NCBI RefSeq assembly: GCF_023887685.1 | Contig: NZ_JAMWMR010000014.1 | Coordinates: 1-64,000 of the forward strand | Reading direction: 5' to 3' | Source: Streptomyces macrolidinus | Lineage (GTDB): Bacteria > Actinomycetota > Actinomycetes > Streptomycetales > Streptomycetaceae | DNA length: 64,000 bases | Shown here: in pieces, positions 51,230 through 57,967 of the stretch | How the letters are laid out: every line of letters starts with the position of its first letter | How positions within the stretch are numbered: the stretch's first letter is position 1 | The notes under the pieces: model-generated | Told to the model about the DNA's origin: nothing | The model's input: the letters and a program-made list of their open reading frames with translations, nothing else | Databases searched by the model: none | Position numbers and translations under genes: made by a program

Positions 51230-52045
51230 TCAGCCACCGGCCAGCGCGCGGACGACCTCCGAGACCCGCGTGTAGACCCCCGGGCTGCCGGCCCGACCGC
51301 ATCCGCTCCCCCATGACACCAGGCCGATGAGCCGCCCCTTGGCGACCAGCGGCCCTCCGCTGTCCCCCTGGCAGGCGTCGTGGCCCCCCTTGGGGTCTCC
51401 GGCGCACAGCATGGAAGCGGGCGTGTACTTCCCCTCCGCCTCGCCGGGGTAGGCCCGCTCGCAGGCCGCGTTCGGCAGGACCCGGACGTGCGAGGCCCGC
51501 AGGCTGTGCTCGTAGTCCCCGCCCCCGGTGATGTCGCCCCAGCCGTACACCGTCGCGGCCGTGCCGGGCTTGTACGCCGGGTCACCGGCCTCGGCCATGG
51601 CGATGACCGAGCCCGCGGGCAGCGGATCGGCGAGGGTGAGCACGGCGAAGTCCCCGGCGTTCGTGGAACTGTTGTACGAGGGATTGACCCAGGCGGCCGA
51701 CACCCGGATCTCCTTGCCCTGGTGGGACAGCAGATCGGTGCGGTTCGCGATGACCTTCAGGTCGCGCACCTTCCCTGGTGGCGCCCCGAGGACGGTCCTG
51801 CTCATACAGTGGGCCGCGGTCAGGACCACGGACCGGTCCACCGCCACTCCCCCGCAGAACTGCCCGGCCCGCGTACCACCGAACCGGTCACGGCTGGAGA
51901 GGGCGACCGCCCAAGGACTCTGCGAGATATCGACCGGGGAGCCTCCGATGACGACGCTGCCCTGGGCCGCCTGTGCGGGCGCCGACAGCGGCACCAGGGC
52001 CGCCGCGGCCGCGAGGGCCAGCGCTGGAGCGAAGGGACGACGCAT
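51230..52045 (-). CDS. secreted trypsin-like serine protease
   Basis: A 271-residue S1 protease. A signal peptide with cleavage near APAQA-A (about residue 26) is followed by the IGG mature start (VVIGGSPVDISQSPW). The triad is visible: His in TAAHC, Asp in NAGDFAVLTL and Ser in ACQGDSGGPLVAKG, with the trypsin-specificity Asp just before the GDSGG segment (GHDACQGDSGG). Cysteines are arranged as in trypsin. It acts outside the cell on Lys/Arg bonds. Whether it is a zymogen is uncertain, since the propeptide is very short. It is adjacent to hrdB in several streptomycetes. Confidence 0.88.
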   Translation of the reverse strand: MRRPFAPALALAAAAALVPLSAPAQAAQGSVVIGGSPVDISQSPWAVALSSRDRFGGTRAGQFCGGVAVDRSVVLTAAHCMSRTVLGAPPGKVRDLKVIANRTDLLSHQGKEIRVSAAWVNPSYNSSTNAGDFAVLTLADPLPAGSVIAMAEAGDPAYKPGTAATVYGWGDITGGGDYEHSLRASHVRVLPNAACERAYPGEAEGKYTPASMLCAGDPKGGHDACQGDSGGPLVAKGRLIGLVSWGSGCGRAGSPGVYTRVSEVVRALAGG

Positions 52046-52117
52046 ACCTGTTCCTCACTGTGAGGTGATCGTGGAACACCCACAGTGATCCAATGTAAGG
52101 CGTCGCGCACATGCAAA

Positions 52118-52147
52118 GGGCCCGGCTTCCCTCGGGAAGTCGGGCCC
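52118..52147. terminator. terminator hairpin after hrdB
   Basis: Complementary 14-base arms at 52118-52131 and 52134-52147, with one G-T pair, share a two-base loop (effectively four bases once the innermost pair opens) and lie 19 bases past the hrdB stop on the minus strand. Confidence 0.75.
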
Positions 52148-52165
52148 TCGCCACCGCGGTGGAGG

Positions 52166-53689
52166 CTAGTCGAGGTAGTCGCGCAGCACCTGGGATCGCG
52201 ACGGGTGACGCAGCTTCGACATCGTCTTGGACTCGATCTGACGGATGCGCTCGCGGGTGACGCCGTACACCTTGCCGATCTCGTCGAGGGTCTTCGGCTG
52301 ACCGTCGGTGAGACCGAACCGCATGGAGACGACGCCCGCCTCACGCTCGGACAGGGTGTCGAGGACAGAGTGCAACTGCTCCTGGAGGAGCGTGAAGCTG
52401 ACCGCGTCGGCCGGGACGACGGCCTCGGAGTCCTCGATGAGGTCACCGAACTCGCTGTCGCCGTCCTCGCCCAATGGGGTGTGCAGGGAGATCGGCTCGC
52501 GGCCGTACTTCTGGACCTCGATGACCTTCTCCGGGGTCATGTCGAGTTCCTTGGCCAGCTCCTCCGGGGTGGGCTCGCGGCCCAGGTCCTGGAGCATCTG
52601 GCGCTGCACACGCGCGAGCTTGTTGATGACCTCGACCATGTGCACCGGGATACGGATGGTGCGGGCCTGGTCGGCCATCGCGCGGGTGATCGCCTGACGG
52701 ATCCACCAGGTGGCGTACGTGGAGAACTTGTAGCCCTTGGTGTAGTCGAACTTCTCGACCGCGCGGATCAGACCGAGGTTGCCCTCCTGGATGAGGTCCA
52801 GGAAGAGCATGCCGCGGCCGGTGTAGCGCTTGGCCAGGGAGACCACCAGACGGAGGTTCGCCTCCAGGAGGTGGTTCTTGGCGCGGCGCCCGTCCTCGGC
52901 GATGATCTCCAGCTCGCGCTTGAGCTTGGGGGCGAGCTTGTCGGCGTTGGCCAGCTTGTCCTCGGCGAAGAGACCGGCCTCGATGCGCTTGGCCAGCTCG
53001 ACCTCCTGCTCGGCGTTGAGCAGGGGGACCTTGCCGATCTGCTTGAGGTAGTCCTTGACCGGGTCGGCCGTGGCACCGGCCGCCGCGACCTGCTGCGCGG
53101 GCGCGTCGTCCTCGTCCTCGTCGGAGAGCACGAAACCGGCGCTCTCGGCGCCCTCGGGCTCGTCGCCGCCCTTGCCGGGGGTCTCCTCGAGAACGTCTTC
53201 CTCGAGCAGCTCGGCGTCGTCCTTCTTGGCGGCCGTCTTCTTGGCCGCGGTCTTCTTGGCGGCCGTCTTCTTCGCGACCGCCTTCTTCGCGGTCGTCTTC
53301 TTCGCGGCAGCCTTCTTGGGGGCGTCCTCAGCCGAGTCGTCGGCGACCGGCGCCGCGGCGGCGGCAGTGGCCTTCTTGGTGGTCACCGTCTTGGCCGCGA
53401 CGGTCCTGGTGGCCGTGCGCTTGGCCGAACTCTTCGCTGCGACGCTCTTTCGGGTGCGCTTGGGTTCTGCGGCACTGACCATCAGCGTCACACCCTCTTC
53501 CTCGAGGATCTGGTTGAGGCTGCGCAGTACGTTCTTCCACTGAGTGGCCGGAATCTGGTCAGCTTCGAAGGCCCGACGCACATCGTCGCCGGCGATCTGC
53601 CCATCAGCCTTTCCCCGCTCAATGAGGGCCATGACGGAGACGGACTCGGCGATCTCCGGCGGGAGCGTACGGGATGTGCTGGCCGACAC
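52166..53689 (-). CDS. hrdB: principal RNA polymerase sigma factor HrdB
   Basis: A 507-residue sigma-70 factor. Region 1.1 starts SASTSRTLPPEIAESVSVM, followed by a basic Lys/Ala segment of AAKKT repeats (about 125-165) and an acidic stretch. Core regions follow: region 1.2 (ADPVKDYLKQIGKVPLL), 2 (NLRLVVSLAKRYTGRGMLF, FSTYATWWIRQAITRAMADQ), 3, and 4 with TLDEIGKVYGVTRERIRQIE, the helix-turn-helix. GTG 53689 is chosen with GAGAGG upstream, fitting the roughly 511-residue homologues. It directs housekeeping transcription. A sigma-R-like promoter at 53802-53830 would boost it under thiol stress. Confidence 0.95.
   Translation of the reverse strand: MSASTSRTLPPEIAESVSVMALIERGKADGQIAGDDVRRAFEADQIPATQWKNVLRSLNQILEEEGVTLMVSAAEPKRTRKSVAAKSSAKRTATRTVAAKTVTTKKATAAAAAPVADDSAEDAPKKAAAKKTTAKKAVAKKTAAKKTAAKKTAAKKDDAELLEEDVLEETPGKGGDEPEGAESAGFVLSDEDEDDAPAQQVAAAGATADPVKDYLKQIGKVPLLNAEQEVELAKRIEAGLFAEDKLANADKLAPKLKRELEIIAEDGRRAKNHLLEANLRLVVSLAKRYTGRGMLFLDLIQEGNLGLIRAVEKFDYTKGYKFSTYATWWIRQAITRAMADQARTIRIPVHMVEVINKLARVQRQMLQDLGREPTPEELAKELDMTPEKVIEVQKYGREPISLHTPLGEDGDSEFGDLIEDSEAVVPADAVSFTLLQEQLHSVLDTLSEREAGVVSMRFGLTDGQPKTLDEIGKVYGVTRERIRQIESKTMSKLRHPSRSQVLRDYLD
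53221..53319 (-). repeat. 15-base tandem repeats in hrdB coding for KKTAA units
   Basis: Six to seven degenerate copies of a 15-base unit (TTCTTGGCGGCCGTC-like) code for the repeated KKTAA/KKAVA pentapeptide of HrdB. The units differ mostly at synonymous positions, so copy number may vary between strains. The repeat sits in a linker outside the DNA-binding domains. Confidence 0.8.
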
Positions 53690-53801
53690 GAACAACCTCT
53701 CGGAACGTTGGAAAACGGCTTCCGGCCCCGTCCGACACGGACAGAGGCCGACCGCCGGCTTGGGGATGGGCCGACGGCGCGGGCGCGGGCCGGGAAGATA
53801 C

Positions 53802-53830
53802 ACAGCGCCGTGAACGGCGTCTGTATTCCC
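53802..53830 (-). promoter_or_regulatory. candidate sigma-R promoter of hrdB (p2)
   Basis: On the minus strand GGGAAT (53830-53825) is separated by 17 bases from CGCTGT (53807-53802). The sigma-R consensus is GGGAAT-N17-CGTTGT, so only one base differs, and the spacing is exact. In S. coelicolor hrdB is known to have a sigma-R-dependent promoter besides its primary one. The start would be near 53795, about 105 bases before GTG. Confidence 0.6.
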
Positions 53831-53948
53831 TCCTCGGCTGCCACCTCTTAGGTCATCGCACAGCTTCGAAGAGCGTTACGCCGAATCTGCGTGGCCCGAG
53901 TCACACCCCGTAGTTACTCAAAAGTATGCGGATGCGGGCATAGACGGT

Positions 53949-54007
53949 CACTCGCCGTCGGACGCCGCCGGGCCCCGGGAGAATCCGACGGGGCCCGACG
54001 GCGAGTG
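53949..54007. terminator. terminator hairpin after whiH
   Basis: An outer 11-base stem (53949-53959 with 53997-54007) and an inner 8-base stem GGGCCCCG/CGGGGCCC (53970-53977 with 53989-53996) form a long hairpin with one ten-base bulge. It lies about 80 bases beyond the whiH stop and upstream of hrdB, so it separates the two transcripts. Confidence 0.75.
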
Positions 54008-54088
54008 AACGGCGTGTGTGCCCGCGCGGACCGCGCGCCGACGCACGAAGGCGCCCGCCCGCCGGCCCGCACCGCCCGCCGTGTGCGG

Positions 54089-54976
54089 TCAGTGTTCGCG
54101 CGGTGCGGGCACCACGCGCTCCACCTCGGGATGGACGGTGAGCAGTTGACGCATGGCGTTCTCGGCCGCCGCGCCGTCGCCCGAGGCGAGCGCGTCGACG
54201 ATCCGGGCGTGCTGGGTGAGCGTGGCCTCGTTCGGGCGCTCGCACCCGGTGACCGGGCCGCCGGAGACCTGGAGAGCGGCCGAGACGATGCCCGAGAGGT
54301 GCTCCAGCATGCGGTTCCCGGCGACCTGGATGAGCAGCGAGTGGAACTCCGCGTCGGCGCGCGAGAAGGTCAGGGCGTCACCCTGTCCCATGGCGTGACT
54401 CATGATCTCCACCATGTCGCCGAGCCGCTGCTGCACCTCCTCGCGTCCGTGCCCGGCGGCCAGGCGGGCGGCGAGCGGCTCGATGGTCCAGCGCAGCTCG
54501 CTGAGCTCACGACGCTGGTCGTCGCGCTGCGGCCCGAAGGCCCGCCATTCGATGATGTCCGGGTCGAGGAGGTTCCAGTCGCTCACCGGGCGCACGCGCG
54601 TACCGACGTTCGGGCGGGCGCTGACCAGGCCCTTGGCCTCCAGGACGCGCAATGACTCACGGACGACGGTGCGGGAGACCTCGAAGCGCTGGCCGATCTC
54701 CTCGGGCACCAGCGGACGGTCCGCGCCCAGGTCCCCCGAGACGATCATCTGGCCGAGCTGCTGGACGAGTTGGCCGTGCAGTCCGCGTCCGCGGCTTCCG
54801 GAGGCGCGTCGGCCGACGCGGCCCAGTTCCGGATCCGCCCCCTCCCAGGAAGGTGCGCCGACGCGGTCGGCGGGGGGCGCCTCGGCGTAGGGGTATCGGT
54901 CGAGTTCGCCCGATCCGGCCAGGCCGGGGTCTGTGGAACGGGCGGCGGTCATCATGGTGTGCGCAAGGGTACTCAC
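54089..54976 (-). CDS. whiH: WhiH-like GntR/FadR-family sporulation regulator
   Basis: A 295-residue transcription factor. After a disordered N-terminus (about 1-60) a GntR winged helix lies at about 65-135, with LGADRPLVPEEIGQRFEVSRTVVRESLRVLEAKGLV. A FadR/FCD-like ligand domain follows (about 150-285; metal-binding residues in ADAEFHSLLIQVAGN). GTG 54976 fits. Position directly upstream of hrdB, length and sequence identify it as WhiH, needed for sporulation septation in aerial hyphae. The promoter upstream is sigma-WhiG-like, as known for whiH. A hairpin terminator separates it from hrdB. Confidence 0.9.
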   Translation of the reverse strand: MSTLAHTMMTAARSTDPGLAGSGELDRYPYAEAPPADRVGAPSWEGADPELGRVGRRASGSRGRGLHGQLVQQLGQMIVSGDLGADRPLVPEEIGQRFEVSRTVVRESLRVLEAKGLVSARPNVGTRVRPVSDWNLLDPDIIEWRAFGPQRDDQRRELSELRWTIEPLAARLAAGHGREEVQQRLGDMVEIMSHAMGQGDALTFSRADAEFHSLLIQVAGNRMLEHLSGIVSAALQVSGGPVTGCERPNEATLTQHARIVDALASGDGAAAENAMRQLLTVHPEVERVVPAPREH

Positions 54977-55068
54977 GGATCCTTTGTCGGCGCCGTCTCC
55001 AACTCCCTTGAGGTCTTTGGTGAAAAGCACACGAAAGGGTGATCGCTCACTGCGTCGCAATTGACGCC

Positions 55069-55095
55069 TTATCGGAAAGAAGTGGGCGCGCTTCG
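55069..55095 (-). promoter_or_regulatory. candidate sigma-WhiG promoter of whiH
   Basis: On the minus strand CGAA (55095-55092) is followed after 15 bases by TCCGATAA (55076-55069). The sigma-WhiG consensus is TAAA-N15-GCCGATAA, so the -10 fits 7 of 8 and spacing is exact, with a weaker -35. Its start site would be near 55062, about 86 bases before GTG 54976. whiH dependence on sigma-WhiG is established in S. coelicolor. Confidence 0.65.
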
Positions 55096-55141
55096 AGGGA
55101 GTTGTGCACACAGGGGACCGGATGCGCGCGGATGGTGGTCA

Positions 55142-56860
55142 TCAGGCCCGGCTCCGCAGGGTCGCGAGCAGATACGCACACAACAGCACCGTGATGGACA
55201 AGGCCAGTGCGCCGCCCACAGGTTGGGCCGTCACGCGCGCCACGGCGGCCAACCGGCTCTCCCCGCCGAAGGACCCTCGCGGCGCCGACGCGCTGAGATC
55301 CGTCGCGCCGCGGAAGGCCCGTTCTCCCAGGGCGTTCTGTGCGAGGGGGACGATCAGGACGGGCACCGCGAGCACTGCGGCGAGACCGGCGGACGTGGAC
55401 CGGAAGACCCCGGCGGCCAGCACACCGGCCCAGGCGCATCCCACGACCAGCCCTAGCCAACTCGCGCCGGGAGAAGGCCAGTCAGCGGGAATTTCGGCCA
55501 GGTCGGGTCCGTGGAAGAGGGCGAGGGTCCCGAGGTCGCAGCCGACGGTGAGCAGGGCCAGGGTCAGCGCGGCGACCCCGGCGACGAGGAGCTTCGCGGC
55601 GAGCAGTCCCACAGAGCGGGGGACGGTGTCCCGCGATCCCGTCAGAACGGGGTGCCGGAACTCGTCGCCGAAGGCGTGGGCGCCGAGCAGTCCCGCGCCG
55701 AGTGCCGCGGGCGGCAAGGGGAGTTCACGGGGCCAGGCCGCCGGCAAGAGGTCCTGCGCTGTGTGCCGGCTACGGGCGAGGAGCAGGCAGACGAGGACGG
55801 AGAGGACCAGCACGGCCGCCGCGATGCCGTATCCCGTCGGGGTTCCGATGGCGCGGCGCACCTCGTAGCGCAGCGGTCGCGACGGGGCGTGAGCGGGCCG
55901 GACACGGAGGGGCGGCGGCAGCGGAGGGAGTGCCTCCGCGGCCTCGTCCGGGCAGGACGGGGCGGCCGTCTCGGCGAGCGCGCGCGGACCCATGTCACCG
56001 GTCTCGTCGGCCAGTTGATGGACGAGGATGCCGTTGCGGAACGCGGTCTCGCCGATGTCGGCACACGTACTGCCGTACACCGACAGCCGGTTGCCGTCCT
56101 CGTGGACGACTTCCAGGGAACGTCGCATCGCTCGGGCCTCCTTGGTGAGAAGGGTGCCGAGGCGGGTGGCGTGCGGGCTGTGCACGCTGACGCGGGGCCG
56201 TAGCCGGGTGCGGGCGAAGTCGGCGGCCTCCTGGTCGGCGGCGAGCCGCCCGTTGTCGAGCGTGACGACGTGATCGGCGGTGCGCGCGGCCTCCTCGGGG
56301 TCGCGCGTGGTGAACAGGACGGTGCCGCCCCGGGCGGCGTGCGCGCGCAGCAGAGCGTGCACCTGGTGGCCTTCGCGGGTGGAGAGGCCGCGGGTCGGGT
56401 CGTCGAGGAGGAGCGCGTGCGGGTCGGCGAGCAGGGCGCGGGCGAGGCCGAGGCGGCGGTCCTCACCACGCGTGAGGGTGCTGAGGCGCGCGTCGCGCAG
56501 CGCGCCGAGTCCGACCGCTTCGAGGACTTCGTCGGCGCGGCGGACGGGCACCCCCGCGGCGGCGGACATCATGCGCAGCACTCCGCGGACCGTGCGCGCC
56601 GGATGCCCGGGAACATCGCCGAGGAGGACGCCGACCTCCTGCCAGGGGCGGGCGACGCGGTGCAGCGGCCGACCCCGGAAGCAGGTGACGCCTCGGCCCG
56701 GTCGACGTTCGAGCATGAGCCCGAGCACCGTCGTCTTACCCGCGCCGGAGGCCCCGAGGAGCGCGGTGACGCGGCCTGCGCGCGCCTCGAAGGACACGTC
56801 GCCGACGGCGGGCGGAAGGTCCTTGAGGGGGATGCTGGTCAGTCCGATCGCCTGGATCAC
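55142..56860 (-). CDS. fused ABC transporter: ATPase plus membrane domain
   Basis: A 572-residue fusion. An N-terminal ATPase (about 1-215) has Walker A LLGASGAGKTTVLGLM, a degraded signature LTRGEDRRLGLARALL and Walker B ALLLDDPTRGLS; the signature differs from LSGGQ. A linker (to about 325) follows, and the C-terminal half has about six transmembrane helices (about 335-572) like an ABC-2 permease. GTG 56860 is chosen for the ATPase start; ATG 56899 is also possible. A TATCTT about 12 bases upstream hints at a leaderless mRNA. Substrate unknown. Confidence 0.72.
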   Translation of the reverse strand: MIQAIGLTSIPLKDLPPAVGDVSFEARAGRVTALLGASGAGKTTVLGLMLERRPGRGVTCFRGRPLHRVARPWQEVGVLLGDVPGHPARTVRGVLRMMSAAAGVPVRRADEVLEAVGLGALRDARLSTLTRGEDRRLGLARALLADPHALLLDDPTRGLSTREGHQVHALLRAHAARGGTVLFTTRDPEEAARTADHVVTLDNGRLAADQEAADFARTRLRPRVSVHSPHATRLGTLLTKEARAMRRSLEVVHEDGNRLSVYGSTCADIGETAFRNGILVHQLADETGDMGPRALAETAAPSCPDEAAEALPPLPPPLRVRPAHAPSRPLRYEVRRAIGTPTGYGIAAAVLVLSVLVCLLLARSRHTAQDLLPAAWPRELPLPPAALGAGLLGAHAFGDEFRHPVLTGSRDTVPRSVGLLAAKLLVAGVAALTLALLTVGCDLGTLALFHGPDLAEIPADWPSPGASWLGLVVGCAWAGVLAAGVFRSTSAGLAAVLAVPVLIVPLAQNALGERAFRGATDLSASAPRGSFGGESRLAAVARVTAQPVGGALALSITVLLCAYLLATLRSRA

Positions 56861-56963
56861 CCGAAGCAAGATAGCGTGATATGCCCATTTTCCGGTCATC
56901 TTGAAGGCGACCGGCCCCCATATGCTCCCCGTTCGGACGTCTGTCCGGGGCCAACCGTCCCCG

Positions 56964-57076
56964 CGTGGGACGGTGGCCCGACCACCCACCGTCCTTGCGT
57001 GGGCCGGTGGCCAGAGCGCCCGCCGGCCCGCGTCGGCTGGTGATCAGTGCGCCGACCGTCCCGCGTCGGCCGGTGG
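56964..57076. repeat. degenerate tandem repeat of about 33 bases
   Basis: Copies start at 56964, 56998, 57031 and 57064, each beginning GTSGGNCGGTGG and then a CAG-like and GCC-rich part. The period is 33-34 bases, with about 3.4 copies. They lie between the ABC gene and the Nudix gene and the last copy runs into the Nudix stop codon. Whether they bind a protein or are replication slippage cannot be told. Confidence 0.7.
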
Positions 57077-57835
57077 TCAGACCTCGGGGCGCAGCATCGG
57101 CGGATTGAGGAGCGTGGCGCCGCCCGCGCGGAAGAGCTGCGCAGGGCGGCCTCCCTGGCGGGTGGTCGTACCGCCCGCGGGGACGAGGAAGCCGGGGGTG
57201 CCGGTGACCTTGCGGTGGAAGTTGCGCGGGTCGAGCGCGACGCCCCACACGGCCTCGTAGACCCTGCGAAGCTCACCGACGGTGAACTCGGGTGGGCAGA
57301 ACGCGGTGGCCAGTGACGAGTACTCGATCTTGGAGCGGGCGCGTTCGACACCGTCCGCCAGGATCTGCGCGTGATCGAAGGCGAGCGGCGCCGCCTGCTC
57401 CCCGTCCCTGCCGTGGCCGCCCTGCTGGAGCAGTTCCTCGACGGGCGCCCAGCGGGCGCCGCTGGCGTCGCTGCCCGGCCGGGGCGCGGGCAGGTCGGGG
57501 GCGAGCGCCAGATGGGCGACGCTGACGACTCTCATCCGGGGGTCGCGCTTCGGGTCTCCGTAGGTGGCCAGTTGCTCCAGATGCGCACCGTTGTCCTGGG
57601 CCGGGGCGGACGGATCGTGGGCCCGCAGTCCCGTCTCCTCGGCCAGCTCGCGCGCCGCGGCCTGCGCCAGATCCTCGTCGTCCCTGACGAAGCCGCCCGG
57701 GAGCGCCCAGCGCCCCTGGAAGGGCGGCTCGCCCCTGCGGACCGTCAGCGCGCACAGTGCGTGACGGCGCACGGTCAGCACGACCAGATCCACGGTGACA
57801 GCGAAGGGCGGGAAGGCTGACGGGTCGTAGGGCAT
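57077..57835 (-). CDS. NrtR-like Nudix-domain transcription regulator
   Basis: A 252-residue protein with an N-terminal Nudix fold (about 10-150) and a C-terminal winged helix. The Nudix box GGFVRDDEDLAQAAARELAEETGL near 48-71 is complete, so hydrolysis or ADP-ribose binding is possible. The C-terminus LRRVYEAVWGVALDPRNFHRKVTGTPGFLV near 195-225 is the NrtR winged-helix signature. NrtR-type regulators respond to NAD-related metabolites; no NAD genes are next to it. ATG 57835 is chosen. A weak TCGTC-N5-GACGA dyad lies upstream. Its stop is inside the tandem repeats. Confidence 0.85.
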   Translation of the reverse strand: MPYDPSAFPPFAVTVDLVVLTVRRHALCALTVRRGEPPFQGRWALPGGFVRDDEDLAQAAARELAEETGLRAHDPSAPAQDNGAHLEQLATYGDPKRDPRMRVVSVAHLALAPDLPAPRPGSDASGARWAPVEELLQQGGHGRDGEQAAPLAFDHAQILADGVERARSKIEYSSLATAFCPPEFTVGELRRVYEAVWGVALDPRNFHRKVTGTPGFLVPAGGTTTRQGGRPAQLFRAGGATLLNPPMLRPEV

Positions 57836-57848
57836 GCCGCGATCATAG

Positions 57849-57863
57849 TCGTCTGCCTGACGA
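57849..57863. promoter_or_regulatory. weak dyad before the Nudix regulator
   Basis: TCGTC (57849-57853) and GACGA (57859-57863), with a five-base spacer, lie about 14 bases before the start of the NrtR-like gene, in a position for autoregulation. Five-base arms can arise by chance, so support is low. Confidence 0.3.
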
Positions 57864-57967
57864 TAAACACTCCGTTCGCCTACTGCCGCGACGGCTGATC
57901 CGCTTCTGTCCGATACAGGTCTCATCACCGGCTTGCCTTCCCCGCTCGTCCACCAGGTCACCGGGGG

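Larger units (their letters stand above)
53690..54088. promoter_or_regulatory. 399-base promoter region of hrdB
   Basis: This gap between the whiH stop and hrdB start contains the long hairpin at 53949-54007, the sigma-R-like promoter near 53802-53830 and an AT-richer stretch around 53915-53935 (AGTTACTCAAAAGTATGCG). A primary housekeeping promoter must also lie here, but I cannot pin its elements. No ORF is present. Confidence 0.45.
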
